Source of the DNA: Dickeya undicola
GTDB taxonomy: Bacteria; Pseudomonadota; Gammaproteobacteria; Enterobacterales; Enterobacteriaceae
Reading direction: 5' to 3'
Assembly: GCF_000784735.1 (NCBI RefSeq)
Contig: NZ_JSYG01000019.1
Span: 62,001 to 126,000 of the forward strand
Length of the DNA stretch: 64,000 nucleotides
Shown here piece after piece: positions 1-9,398 of this stretch. Both the position numbers and the translations under genes were made by a program. The notes beneath the pieces are model-generated. The model worked only from the letters and a program-made list of their open reading frames with translations. It was not told the origin of the DNA and searched no databases. Every line of letters starts with the position of its first letter. Position 1 is the stretch's first letter.

Positions 1-1841
1 TCATCAACGAGCTGGAAGGCATTTTCGGTGGTGCTGGCTGGGAAGTTATCAAGGTTATTTGGGGCGGCCGTTGGGATGAGCTGCTGCGTAAAGACACCAG
101 CGGTAAGCTGATTCAGCTGATGAACGAAACCGTTGATGGCGACTACCAGACCTTCAAATCCAAAAATGGCGCTTACGTGCGTGAGCACTTCTTCGGCAAG
201 TATCCGGAAACCGCTGAACTGGTCAAAGACTGGACTGACGATCAGATTTGGTCGCTCAACCGTGGCGGTCACGATCCGAAGAAAGTCTACGCTGCACTGA
301 AAAAAGCCCAGGAAACCAAAGGTAAGCCGGTAGTGATTCTGGCTCATACCATTAAAGGTTACGGTATGGGTGATGCAGCCGAAGGCAAAAACATCGCCCA
401 CCAGGTTAAGAAAATCAACATGGACGGCGTGCGTTACTTCCGTGACCGCTTCAATGTGCCGGTGGCGGATGCCGATGTTGAAAAACTGCCGTTTATCACC
501 TTCGATAAAGACTCAGCAGAGTACAAATACCTGCACGAACGTCGTCAGTCGCTGGAAGGTTACCTGCCGTCCCGTCAGCCGAAGTTTGATGAAAAACTGG
601 AACTGCCGACGCTGGAAGATTTCGGTCCTCTGCTGGAAGAGCAGACCAAAGAAATCTCCACCACCATCGCGTTTGTTCGTGCTCTGAACGTGATGCTGAA
701 GAACCAGTCGATCAAAGACCGTTTGGTTCCGATCATCGCCGACGAAGCGCGTACCTTCGGTATGGAAGGTCTGTTCCGTCAGATCGGTATCTACAGCCCG
801 AACGGCCAGCAGTACACCCCGCAGGACCGTGAACTGGTTGCTTACTACAAGGAAGACCTGAAAGGTCAGATCCTGCAGGAAGGCATCAACGAACTGGGTG
901 CTGGCGCTTCCTGGCTGGCGGCGGCAACGTCTTACAGCACCAACAACCTGCCGATGATCCCGTTCTACATTTACTACTCCATGTTCGGGTTCCAGCGTAT
1001 CGGTGACCTGTGCTGGGCGGCGGGCGACCAGCAGGCGCGCGGTTTCCTGATCGGCGGCACTTCCGGTCGTACTACGCTGAACGGCGAAGGTCTGCAGCAT
1101 GAAGATGGTCATAGCCACATTCAGTCGCTGACCATCCCGAACTGTATTTCCTACGACCCGGCTTTCGCTTACGAAGTTGCGGTAATCATGCATGACGGCC
1201 TGGTCCGCATGTATGGTGAAGCGCAGGAAAACGTTTACTACTACATCACGACGCTGAACGAAAACTACCACATGCCAGCTATGCCGCAGGGTGCCGAAGA
1301 AGGTATCCGCAAAGGTATCTACAAGCTGGAAACCGTGGCAGGAAGCAAAGGCAAAGTTCAGTTGTTGGGTTCGGGTTCCATCCTGCGTCATGTGCGCGAA
1401 GCGTCGCAGATTCTGGCGAAGGATTACGGCATCGGTTCCGACGTGTACAGCGTTACCTCCTTCACGGAACTGGCCCGCGACGGTCAGGACTGCGAACGTT
1501 GGAACATGCTGCACCCGACCGAAGCGCCACGCGTACCGTACATCGCTCAGGTGATGAACGATGCACCGGCGGTCGCGTCTACCGACTATATGAAACTGTT
1601 TGCCGAGCAGGTTCGTACCTACGTTCCGGCCAGCGATTATCGTGTACTGGGCACCGATGGCTTCGGTCGTTCCGACAGCCGTGAAAACCTGCGTCACCAC
1701 TTCGAAGTGGACGCGTCCTACGTGGTCGTGGCTGCGCTGGGCGAACTGGCTAAACGCGGTGAAGTTGAAAAATCTGTGGTGGCTGAAGCCATCAAGAAAT
1801 TCAACATCGACCCTGAAAAAGTTAACCCGCGTGTAGCATAA
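1..1841 (+). CDS. aceE: Pyruvate dehydrogenase E1 component (5' end outside window)
   Basis: This is the E1 (pyruvate decarboxylating, thiamine-diphosphate) subunit of the pyruvate dehydrogenase complex, which feeds acetyl-CoA into the TCA cycle. The open frame enters at base 3 (reading [18 protein letters not shown]) and runs to the TAA at 1839-1841, so about 612 of the roughly 887 residues are visible. The C-terminal two thirds closely resemble E. coli AceE, including the stretches [14 protein letters not shown] and [12 protein letters not shown]. An internal ATG at 120 is not the start. aceF follows after 13 bases with its own ribosome site (GAGGGAAAGAG), so the two are cotranscribed, as in E. 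coli pdhR-aceE-aceF. Confidence 0.98.
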   Translation, partial: INELEGIFGGAGWEVIKVIWGGRWDELLRKDTSGKLIQLMNETVDGDYQTFKSKNGAYVREHFFGKYPETAELVKDWTDDQIWSLNRGGHDPKKVYAALKKAQETKGKPVVILAHTIKGYGMGDAAEGKNIAHQVKKINMDGVRYFRDRFNVPVADADVEKLPFITFDKDSAEYKYLHERRQSLEGYLPSRQPKFDEKLELPTLEDFGPLLEEQTKEISTTIAFVRALNVMLKNQSIKDRLVPIIADEARTFGMEGLFRQIGIYSPNGQQYTPQDRELVAYYKEDLKGQILQEGINELGAGASWLAAATSYSTNNLPMIPFYIYYSMFGFQRIGDLCWAAGDQQARGFLIGGTSGRTTLNGEGLQHEDGHSHIQSLTIPNCISYDPAFAYEVAVIMHDGLVRMYGEAQENVYYYITTLNENYHMPAMPQGAEEGIRKGIYKLETVAGSKGKVQLLGSGSILRHVREASQILAKDYGIGSDVYSVTSFTELARDGQDCERWNMLHPTEAPRVPYIAQVMNDAPAVASTDYMKLFAEQVRTYVPASDYRVLGTDGFGRSDSRENLRHHFEVDASYVVVAALGELAKRGEVEKSVVAEAIKKFNIDPEKVNPRVA

Positions 1842-1854
1842 GAGGGAAAGAGTA

Positions 1855-3729
1855 ATGGCTATCGAAATCAACGTACCGGATATCGGTGCAGATGAAGTTG
1901 AAGTCACCGAAGTAATGGTGAAGGTGGGCGACAAAGTAGAAGCAGAACAGTCGCTGATCACCGTGGAAGGCGACAAAGCGTCCATGGAAGTGCCTTCTCC
2001 TCAGGCTGGTGTGGTGAAAGAGATCAAAGTGGCTGTCGGCGATAAAGTGGCGACAGGTAAGCTGATCATGGTCTTCGAAGCAGAGGGTGCGGCAGTTGCC
2101 GCACCGGCTCCGGCTGCTGCTGCGCCTGCCGCGGCTCCGGCCGCTGCCAGCGCAGCCAAAGACGTCGCTGTGCCGGATATCGGTGGCGATGAAGTTGAAG
2201 TCACTGAAATTATGGTGAAAGTGGGTGACAGCGTAAGTGCTGAGCAGTCACTGATCACCGTAGAAGGCGACAAAGCTTCTATGGAAGTACCGGCACCGTT
2301 CGCGGGCGTGGTCAAAGAAATCAAAATCAATACTGGCGATAAAGTGAAAACCGGTTCGCTGATTATGGTGTTCGAAGTCGCGGGTGCTGCTGGCGCAGCG
2401 GCTCCGGCTCAGCAAGCGGCTCCGGCTGCTGCACCCGCTGCTGCGGTGTCTGGCCCGAAAGAGGTTAACGTACCGGATATCGGCGGTGATGAAGTCGAAG
2501 TGACGGAAGTGCTGGTGAAAGTCGGCGATAAAGTGGCTGCTGAGCAGTCGCTGATCACCGTAGAAGGCGACAAGGCTTCTATGGAAGTACCGGCACCGTT
2601 TGCGGGCACCGTCAAAGAAATCAAAGTTAGCACCGGCAACAAGGTGAAAACCGGTTCGCTGATCATGGTGTTCGAAGTAGAAGGTGCCGCTCCGGCAGCT
2701 GCTGCTCCGGCTGCTGCCGCGCCAGCACCGGCTGCCAGCGCGCCGACTGCCGCTCCAGCTGCTGCGAAAGCCGACAGCAAAGGCGAATTCGCCGAGAACG
2801 ACGCTTACATTCATGCGACTCCGGTGATTCGTCGCCTGGCGCGTGAGTTCGGTGTTAATTTGGCGAAAGTCAAAGGTACTGGTCGCAAAGGTCGTATCCT
2901 GCGTGAAGACGTTCAGGCTTACGTGAAAGACGCCGTGAAGCGTGCTGAGTCTGCACCGGCGGCTGGCGCTACCGGTGGTTCTCTGCCGGGCCTGTTGCCG
3001 TGGCCGAAAGTGGACTACAGCAAGTTTGGTGAAGTTGAAGAAGTAGAATTGGGTCGTATTCAGAAAATTTCTGGCGCGAACCTGAGCCGTAACTGGGTGA
3101 TGATCCCGCACGTTACGCACTTCGACAAAACCGACATCACTGATCTGGAAGCGTTCCGTAAACAGCAGAACGTGGAAGCTGAGAAGCGTAAGCTGGACGT
3201 GAAGATCACGCCGGTTGTGTTCATCATGAAAGCGGTTGCTGCTGCACTTGAGCAGATGCCACGTTTCAACAGCTCGCTGTCTGAAGATGCTCAACGTCTG
3301 ACGCTGAAGAAATACATCAACATCGGTGTGGCGGTTGATACCCCGAATGGTCTGGTGGTTCCGGTGTTCAAAGATGTGAACAAGAAAGGCATCATCGAGC
3401 TGTCTCGTGAGCTGATGACTATCTCCAAGAAAGCCCGTGACGGTAAGTTGACCGCAGGCGAAATGCAGGGCGGGTGCTTCACCATCTCCAGCATTGGCGG
3501 CCTCGGTACGACGCATTTCGCGCCGATCGTCAACGCGCCGGAAGTGGCGATTCTGGGTGTGTCCAAGTCTGCCATGGAACCGGTCTGGAATGGTAAAGAG
3601 TTCGTTCCGCGTCTGATGATGCCGATCTCTCTGTCCTTCGACCACCGTGTCATTGACGGTGCTGATGGTGCACGCTTCATTACCATCATCAATAACACCT
3701 TGTCCGATATTCGCCGTCTGGTGATGTAA
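1855..3729 (+). CDS. aceF: Pyruvate dehydrogenase E2, dihydrolipoyl acetyltransferase
   Basis: The core E2 subunit transfers the acetyl group from the E1-bound intermediate to CoA through swinging lipoyl-lysines. There are three tandem lipoyl domains, each with the EGDKASME lipoylation motif (lysines near residues 41, 140 and 240), separated by Ala/Pro-rich linkers. A peripheral-subunit-binding domain follows (around residues 315-355, [14 protein letters not shown]), then the catalytic acetyltransferase domain with the [10 protein letters not shown] motif (catalytic His near residue 597). The length, 624 aa, matches E. coli AceF (630). The three lipoyl repeats are also strongly similar at DNA level, so this is a place where recombination could change domain number. 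A terminator follows directly. Confidence 0.99.
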   Translation: MAIEINVPDIGADEVEVTEVMVKVGDKVEAEQSLITVEGDKASMEVPSPQAGVVKEIKVAVGDKVATGKLIMVFEAEGAAVAAPAPAAAAPAAAPAAASAAKDVAVPDIGGDEVEVTEIMVKVGDSVSAEQSLITVEGDKASMEVPAPFAGVVKEIKINTGDKVKTGSLIMVFEVAGAAGAAAPAQQAAPAAAPAAAVSGPKEVNVPDIGGDEVEVTEVLVKVGDKVAAEQSLITVEGDKASMEVPAPFAGTVKEIKVSTGNKVKTGSLIMVFEVEGAAPAAAAPAAAAPAPAASAPTAAPAAAKADSKGEFAENDAYIHATPVIRRLAREFGVNLAKVKGTGRKGRILREDVQAYVKDAVKRAESAPAAGATGGSLPGLLPWPKVDYSKFGEVEEVELGRIQKISGANLSRNWVMIPHVTHFDKTDITDLEAFRKQQNVEAEKRKLDVKITPVVFIMKAVAAALEQMPRFNSSLSEDAQRLTLKKYINIGVAVDTPNGLVVPVFKDVNKKGIIELSRELMTISKKARDGKLTAGEMQGGCFTISSIGGLGTTHFAPIVNAPEVAILGVSKSAMEPVWNGKEFVPRLMMPISLSFDHRVIDGADGARFITIINNTLSDIRRLVM

Positions 3730-3734
3730 TCGAA

Positions 3735-3760
3735 AAGCCGGCCTGACGGCCGGCTTTTTT
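3735..3760 (+). terminator. Rho-independent terminator after aceF
   Basis: A perfect 8-bp stem (AGCCGGCC / GGCCGGCT) with a TGAC loop is followed by six T residues, only a few bases after the aceF stop. It ends the aceEF transcript and partly separates it from lpd. Confidence 0.93.
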
Positions 3761-3942
3761 CTGATAAGCTGTTATTTGTTACAGCGATCAGTGATTAAGG
3801 ACAAATCGTTAGTCGCTTGTTGTTTCAAAATTGTTAACGATTTTGTAAACTATCGCGGCAAAGACACGTCCCGGTGGAAGAGGGCGTTAAGACTCACAAT
3901 AATGACGTCACAGACCCGCCGGAAATTAATTAAGAGGTCATG

Positions 3943-5367
3943 ATGAGTACTGAAATTAAAGCTCAGGTGGTGGTACTTGGCGCGGGCCCCGCAGGTTACT
4001 CCGCGGCGTTCCGTTGTGCAGACTTGGGTCTGGACACCGTACTGGTCGAGCGCTATTCCACGCTGGGCGGCGTATGTCTGAACGTAGGCTGTATCCCTTC
4101 CAAAGCGCTGCTGCACGTTGCGAAAGTTATCGAAGAAGCCAAAGCGCTGGCTGAGCACGGCATCGTGTTTGGCGAACCGCAGACCGATATTGATAAGATT
4201 CGTACCTGGAAAGAAAAAGTCATCAATCAGCTGACCGGTGGTCTGTCTGGTATGGCCAAAGGCCGTAAAGTCAAAGTGGTTAACGGCTTTGGTAAATTCA
4301 CCGGCCCGAACACCCTGGTGGTGGAAGGCGAAAACGGTAACACCACGGTGAACTTTGACAACGCTATCATCGCGGCCGGTTCTCGTCCGATTCAGTTGCC
4401 GTTTATTCCGCATGATGACGCACGCGTGTGGGATTCCACCGATGCGCTGGAACTGAAGAGCGTTCCTGGGCGTCTGCTGGTAATGGGTGGCGGTATCATC
4501 GGTCTGGAAATGGGCACCGTGTATCATGCGCTGGGCTCTCAGATCGACGTGGTTGAAATGTTCGACCAGGTGATCCCGGCTGCTGACAAAGACATCGTTA
4601 AAGTCTTCACCAAGCGCATCAGCAAAAAATTCAACCTGATGCTGGAAACCAAAGTCACCGCGGTAGAAGCCAAAGAAGACGGTATCTACGTGTCGATGGA
4701 AGGCAAGAAAGCACCGGCTGAACCGCAGCGTTATGACGCGGTGCTGGTAGCTATCGGCCGTGTACCGAACGGCAAACTGCTGGATGCCGGTCAGGCTGGT
4801 GTGGAAGTTGACGATCGCGGCTTTATCCGTGTCGACAAGCAGATGCGTACCAACGTGCCACACATCTATGCTATCGGCGACATCGTGGGTCAGCCGATGC
4901 TGGCGCACAAAGGTGTGCACGAAGGCCACGTGGCGGCTGAAGTTATCGCAGGCAAGAAACACTACTTCGATCCGAAGGTGATCCCGTCCATCGCTTACAC
5001 CGAGCCGGAAGTGGCTTGGGTCGGTCTGACCGAGAAAGAAGCGAAGGAAAAAGGCATCAGCTATGAAACCGCGGTATTCCCGTGGGCGGCGTCCGGCCGT
5101 GCGATTGCCTCTGACTGCTCTGATGGCATGACCAAGCTGATTTTCGACAAAGAAACGCACCGTGTGATCGGTGGCGCGATTGTCGGCACCAACGGTGGCG
5201 AGCTGTTGGGTGAAATCGGCCTGGCGATCGAGATGGGTTGCGATGCGGAAGATATCGCACTGACGATCCACGCTCACCCGACCTTGCACGAATCTGTGGG
5301 TCTGGCCGCTGAAGTGTTCGAAGGTAGCATCACCGACCTGCCGAACCCGAAAGCGAAGAAGAAATAA
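3943..5367 (+). CDS. lpd: Dihydrolipoyl dehydrogenase (E3)
   Basis: This flavoprotein reoxidises dihydrolipoamide and reduces NAD+. It is shared by the pyruvate and 2-oxoglutarate dehydrogenase complexes and the glycine cleavage system. It has an N-terminal FAD-binding motif (GAGPAGY), the redox-active disulfide (GGVCLNVGCIPSK), a central NAD-binding motif (GGGIIGLEMG) and the C-terminal catalytic pair in HAHPTLHES. It is nearly identical to E. coli Lpd over 474 aa. Two ATGs lie in tandem (3940, 3943). I prefer 3943 because AGAGGT at 3933-3938 would be too close to 3940 and the protein then begins MSTEIK as in E. coli. The 213-bp gap after aceF is AT-rich and probably carries lpd's own promoter, which I could not pin down. 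Confidence 0.99.
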   Translation: MSTEIKAQVVVLGAGPAGYSAAFRCADLGLDTVLVERYSTLGGVCLNVGCIPSKALLHVAKVIEEAKALAEHGIVFGEPQTDIDKIRTWKEKVINQLTGGLSGMAKGRKVKVVNGFGKFTGPNTLVVEGENGNTTVNFDNAIIAAGSRPIQLPFIPHDDARVWDSTDALELKSVPGRLLVMGGGIIGLEMGTVYHALGSQIDVVEMFDQVIPAADKDIVKVFTKRISKKFNLMLETKVTAVEAKEDGIYVSMEGKKAPAEPQRYDAVLVAIGRVPNGKLLDAGQAGVEVDDRGFIRVDKQMRTNVPHIYAIGDIVGQPMLAHKGVHEGHVAAEVIAGKKHYFDPKVIPSIAYTEPEVAWVGLTEKEAKEKGISYETAVFPWAASGRAIASDCSDGMTKLIFDKETHRVIGGAIVGTNGGELLGEIGLAIEMGCDAEDIALTIHAHPTLHESVGLAAEVFEGSITDLPNPKAKKK

Positions 5368-5423
5368 TTCGTTTCCCGTCGCGATAGCGGCGGGGCGCGA
5401 TGCTTCTTGCTGTTTTAATGTCT

Positions 5424-5452
5424 ATCCGGCACATGTTGCCGGATTTTTTTTT
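5424..5452 (+). terminator. Rho-independent terminator after lpd
   Basis: The stem ATCCGGCA / TGCCGGAT around a short CATGT-type loop is followed by nine T residues. It lies 57 bases after the lpd stop. Confidence 0.93.
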
Positions 5453-5554
5453 ACCTGCCTCCCAGAATTTCGATCTCTTCCTGCCAGCGTTATCTGCTTC
5501 ATTTAGAATCCAAAACACCGAAAAGAAACGGTGTTTTATTTTTGGAGAATAATA

Positions 5555-6745
5555 ATGAAAAGACGCGGATTACGTCGTACCCTCTGTGTTCTGATGTGCT
5601 GTCTGGCGAGCGCCCCGCTTATGGCAAATGATCATTCCTATACCACGTCGTCGATAACCGATGACGCATTACCCACGTTCTACCCGCAACTGAAACAGCA
5701 ACTGACCTATCCTGACGCATGGCAGTCTGGGCGGTATGCGCATTTCGGCGAATGGCGGCAACATGCCCGCCAGGTGGTGCGATCGCTGCTGCTGACGCCG
5801 GATTCTCACCGTGCTTTTGAACCGCAGGTTGTCGACAGTCAGGATCGTGACACCTATGTGGCGCAGAAGGTTGCCTTCAACCTTACCGATGAAAGCCGGG
5901 TGCCAGGATTATTGCTGACACCGAAAACGCCGGGGCCGCATCCGGCGGTGTTGCTGCTGCATGACCACGGCGCGAAATTTGATATCGGCAAGGAGAAAAT
6001 GATCCGGCCGTGGGGCGACGACATCCGTTTAGCCTCCGCTATCGCCTGGGCCGATCGCTATTTTACCGGCCGCTTTGTCGGCGATGAGTTGGCGAAACGT
6101 GGTTATGTGGTGCTGGCGGTGGATGCGCTCGGATGGGGCGACCGCGGGCCACTTAAGTATGAACAGCAGCAGGCGCTAGCCAGTAATTTCTTCAATCTGG
6201 GGCGCTCGCTGGCGGGCTCGCTGGCGTATGAAGACATGCGTTCGCTGGACTTTCTGGCTTCGCTGCGTTCGGTTGACTCGAAGCGGGTTGGTGTAGTGGG
6301 GTTCTCTATGGGCGCTTACCGCGCCTGGCAATTGGCAGCCTTATCAGATAAGGCCGCTGCGACGGCGGCTATTTCCTGGATTGGCACCTATGACGGATTG
6401 ATGGTGCCGGGTAACAATGTGCTGCGTGGTCAGTCTTCTTTCTACATGTTGCATCCGGGGTTACCGGCTCGTCTTGATTTCCCCGACGTTGCCAGCATTG
6501 CCGCACCGCGGCCGATGCTGTTCTTCAACGGCGGCAAAGACACCTTGTTCCCACAACAGGCGGTGCAGGCCGCGTATGACCGGATGCATCAGGTTTGGCA
6601 GTCACAACATGCCGATGAGCGGCTGGAAACCCGTATTTGGCCCGAATTGGGGCATGTGTTCTATCAGGAGCAGCAGGAAGCGGTGTTCCAGTGGTTGGAT
6701 AGTTGGCTGGTATCGTCGCCGGGAGGTACGGCGCACTTGCACTGA
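5555..6745 (+). CDS. Secreted alpha/beta hydrolase (dienelactone hydrolase / acetylesterase-like)
   Basis: This is a predicted exported serine hydrolase of about 396 aa. The start at 5555 is chosen because GGAG at 5544-5547 is well spaced and the protein then begins with a signal peptide (MKRRGLRRTLCVLMC, cleavage after ASAPLMA); the frame is also open from a GTG at 5531. The fold markers are a central GFSMGAYRAWQ nucleophile elbow (Ser), a LLLHDHGAK oxyanion region, and a late Asp/His pair (GGKDTLFP and ELGHVFYQ). Such proteins are usually annotated as acetyl-xylan-esterase-like or dienelactone-hydrolase-like. An ester of plant cell wall or a plant metabolite is a plausible substrate, but the specificity cannot be read from the sequence. 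It is the first gene of a block absent from this position in E. coli. Confidence 0.85.
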   Translation: MKRRGLRRTLCVLMCCLASAPLMANDHSYTTSSITDDALPTFYPQLKQQLTYPDAWQSGRYAHFGEWRQHARQVVRSLLLTPDSHRAFEPQVVDSQDRDTYVAQKVAFNLTDESRVPGLLLTPKTPGPHPAVLLLHDHGAKFDIGKEKMIRPWGDDIRLASAIAWADRYFTGRFVGDELAKRGYVVLAVDALGWGDRGPLKYEQQQALASNFFNLGRSLAGSLAYEDMRSLDFLASLRSVDSKRVGVVGFSMGAYRAWQLAALSDKAAATAAISWIGTYDGLMVPGNNVLRGQSSFYMLHPGLPARLDFPDVASIAAPRPMLFFNGGKDTLFPQQAVQAAYDRMHQVWQSQHADERLETRIWPELGHVFYQEQQEAVFQWLDSWLVSSPGGTAHLH

Positions 6746-6765
6746 TCGTGCTGTGCGCCTGGCGA

Positions 6766-8136
6766 TTATGACAGCAGCCGAACCAGCGCCGCCAGTGAGC
6801 CGGGGGGGTGTAACTGAGCGTGCTGGAGCACCTCGTCAGCCGGTAAGTGCGGCAGCAGGCTTAATGTCTGGCGTAGTTTGGCGGCGACATCGGTTTTTAC
6901 GGACGCGGTTTGCCGCCAGGTCACTCGGGCGTTAAAGCGTGATCCGTCTTTCAGCCACAGCGTGACATCATGAAAGCGGGCATCAGGATTCTGCTCATCC
7001 GGTGGGGCGTTGGGGTCTTCCTGACGCGATACTGTGCTCGCCAGCATAGCGATGTGGGGATCGACCGGGCCTTCAGTAAAGCGCTCTAACCGTAGCTCGC
7101 CTTCCAGTAGCGCGGCGGCAATCACGTATTCGAGGCTGAATCGTCCTTCGACGCCGGTGGTAGCCTGGCGGATAAACGGCGCGGCGTCACCGCCCGGCGG
7201 GAACGTCACCGTGATGCGATCAACGGCGGCGGAAAAGTCGTCTGAGGGGTGCCCGGAGTATGGTGGTAACGATCGTGCTTGCCGGTAGTGTTCCCGCAGG
7301 ATAAACGCCGCTTCCGCTGCGCTGTGGGTGCCACCGCAGGTAGGGTAACGCTTGAAGGTCAATCCCGGTGACTGGACGCGCCACGGCTCGCCCCAGCCGG
7401 TTACCAGCGCGTCGCTATGCTGTTGACCATCGCCGTGAGTGGCGAGAAATGCGTCCAGTACGGTATCGTGGTTGCCGTGAAATCCGGCCAGTGCCAGTTG
7501 GGTGGCACTGAGCCCGGCCCGTGCTGCCAGCCCGGCGTGCAACGGTTTCATGGCTGAGCCGAATTGTGCACGCAGCCCGGCGGCTTGCGACGCGGCCAGC
7601 CCCAGCGCATTGGCGATTTGATCGGTCGTCGCCGCTGTCAGTCGGCAGGTCGCGGCGGCGGCGGCGATGGCACCCAGCGTGGCGGTATTGTGATAACCCA
7701 GGCTGTAATGGCGTGGACCGGCTGCCAGCCCCAATCGACCGGCGGTTTCTACGCCAATGACATAGGCGGCCAGAAAGCGTTCTTCCGTGATGGTCGGCTG
7801 CTCGCCAGCCAATGCCAACAGAGCTGGCAGGATAACCGTGCCAGGGTGGCCGCGAAAACCGGAATGGAAATCGTCAAAATCCAGCGCGTGACCGGCGTAG
7901 CCCAGCAACAGGCTGCGGGTCTGTCTGTCATTGCCGGGATAGACCGACTTCAACGGTGCGAGCCCGCTGTCTGCTACCGCGCCATGCCAGACCGGCAGCG
8001 CGCAGGCGATGAAATCCATCACCCCGTCGCGGGCGAGGTCGATGGCGTTGGTATCTGGCTGGGTAGTGGCGATCAGGCGCGCCAGTTGGGCGGTAATGCT
8101 GGAATGTGCAGACATGGCGATATCGGTACGTGTCAT
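6766..8136 (-). CDS. MmgE/PrpD family protein
   Basis: The 456-aa protein belongs to the MmgE/PrpD family (2-methylcitrate dehydratase, cis-aconitate decarboxylase and relatives). Visible family landmarks include GYAGHALDFDDFHSG and GHPGTVILPALLALA in the N-terminal helical domain and KRYPTCGGTHSAAEAA later. No methylcitrate-cycle genes lie nearby, so PrpD function is not supported; a dehydratase or decarboxylase acting on another tricarboxylate-like acid is possible. It sits convergent to the upstream hydrolase (20 bp apart) and 95 bp downstream of the AraC regulator on the same strand. The ATG at 8136 has no clear Shine-Dalgarno site; ATG 8115 is an alternative. Confidence 0.85.
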   Translation of the reverse strand: MTRTDIAMSAHSSITAQLARLIATTQPDTNAIDLARDGVMDFIACALPVWHGAVADSGLAPLKSVYPGNDRQTRSLLLGYAGHALDFDDFHSGFRGHPGTVILPALLALAGEQPTITEERFLAAYVIGVETAGRLGLAAGPRHYSLGYHNTATLGAIAAAAATCRLTAATTDQIANALGLAASQAAGLRAQFGSAMKPLHAGLAARAGLSATQLALAGFHGNHDTVLDAFLATHGDGQQHSDALVTGWGEPWRVQSPGLTFKRYPTCGGTHSAAEAAFILREHYRQARSLPPYSGHPSDDFSAAVDRITVTFPPGGDAAPFIRQATTGVEGRFSLEYVIAAALLEGELRLERFTEGPVDPHIAMLASTVSRQEDPNAPPDEQNPDARFHDVTLWLKDGSRFNARVTWRQTASVKTDVAAKLRQTLSLLPHLPADEVLQHAQLHPPGSLAALVRLLS

Positions 8137-8231
8137 TTAGCGGTGGACATGATGACAGACAATGCCGCGAATGAGACGCGAAGCCCAGTGATTTTTCATT
8201 TTCTGGCGGTTTGTATGACCAGCCGAAAAGG

Positions 8232-9218
8232 TTATACGCGGTTCTTCAACTGTCCCGGCGTCAGCCCGTAGACGCGTCGCAGGGCGGTGGCGAAATTGGC
8301 CGGGCTGGTGTAACCGGCAAGGCTGGCCGCCTGAGCGATACCAACACCTTCCCGCTGCATTGCCAGCACCGCGCGTTGCAGGCGGCAGTTGCGCAGGTAT
8401 TCAAACACTGTCATGTCAAAGGTTTGGCGAAAGTAACGCTGTAGTGAGCTTTCACTCATATTGACGCTTTTGGCGATATCGACGATGGCAAGGTGGTCGG
8501 CTTCGCCGCTTTCCAGCATCTCCTTTACCTGCTGCATCCGTTGTTGATGGCGCAGGGGCAATCCCGATATCTGTTTGCTTATTGACGCCTGCTCGGTGAG
8601 TGAACTGAACGCTTCGATAATCAGCGTCATGCACTGGGTTTCCAGATACAGGCGTTGCAGTGGTGTCTGGCAGGCACCGGTGTTCAGGATCTGCCACGCG
8701 GCGGCCAGTGCCTGACGCGACGGCATCCAGCGATGGGTCGCCAGGTGGGTCTGTGTAAAATCATAGATGGACTGCCAGTTATCAACGCTGCCCATCAGGT
8801 TGCCGTATAACCATTCCCGGCTGAAGGTCAGAGAAACGGTGCGCTCATAGTCGTCACGTTTACCGTAGCGACTAAATAGCGTCGGTTCGGTCAGCGAAAC
8901 CAGCGAAGCCGGTTGGCGTTCGCCCAAATGCAGTCGCCGCTCACCATAGCTGATATGCGCGTTGCCGTTCACGACAATCGCCAGCTTCAGCGCGCCGTTC
9001 AGCGTGGTTTGGGTTTGCATGTTATGCAGATTGATCACATCGGCGGTGTGCAGAATCAAATCGCGATGCAGTGGCGTGACATTGAAGTGACCGAACAGCA
9101 GCGGCGTTTCATCAATCAGCTGGGGGCCGAGGAAACGGTAATGATTGGCGACCAGGCTGGACATCTGCATAATCTGGTTCTTATAAATAGATGCTGATGA
9201 CGGAACATGATTGCGCAT
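8232..9218 (-). CDS. AraC-family transcriptional regulator (PchR-like)
   Basis: This is a 328-aa regulator with a variable N-terminal sensor domain and a C-terminal double helix-turn-helix (VDIAKSVNMSESSLQRYFRQ, then the segment around AQAASLAGYTSPANFATAL). The start at 9218 is set by GGGGAAAT just upstream; the frame is open further but that extension has no ribosome site. Its position divergent from a FepA-type siderophore receptor, and its general similarity to PchR-like iron regulators that sense a ferric siderophore, suggest it activates the receptor gene when the cognate siderophore is present. The ligand is unknown. Confidence 0.88.
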   Translation of the reverse strand: MRNHVPSSASIYKNQIMQMSSLVANHYRFLGPQLIDETPLLFGHFNVTPLHRDLILHTADVINLHNMQTQTTLNGALKLAIVVNGNAHISYGERRLHLGERQPASLVSLTEPTLFSRYGKRDDYERTVSLTFSREWLYGNLMGSVDNWQSIYDFTQTHLATHRWMPSRQALAAAWQILNTGACQTPLQRLYLETQCMTLIIEAFSSLTEQASISKQISGLPLRHQQRMQQVKEMLESGEADHLAIVDIAKSVNMSESSLQRYFRQTFDMTVFEYLRNCRLQRAVLAMQREGVGIAQAASLAGYTSPANFATALRRVYGLTPGQLKNRV

Positions 9219-9333
9219 GATTTCCCCTTGTTCTGTCTGGTTATTCAGGCCATTTTGCCGCTTTCGCAAAGTCATTTGCGGTTTACGCAAACCCCTTCCC
9301 GAACAACACATGTAACAATGATCGTGCCTGCAT

Positions 9334-9352
9334 GATAATGCAAATACTTCTC
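9334..9352 (+). promoter_or_regulatory. Putative Fur box upstream of the FepA-like receptor
   Basis: The sequence at 9334-9352 matches the 19-bp Fur consensus at 14 positions, with the left half GATAATG perfect. It lies 47 bp before the receptor start and within the divergent AraC/receptor promoter region, where a Fur repressor site would be expected. No footprint evidence exists here. Confidence 0.55.
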
Positions 9353-9398
9353 AGTAGCACCTTTGGCTGCTGGCTTTCATTTATACAGGGCGATTTTG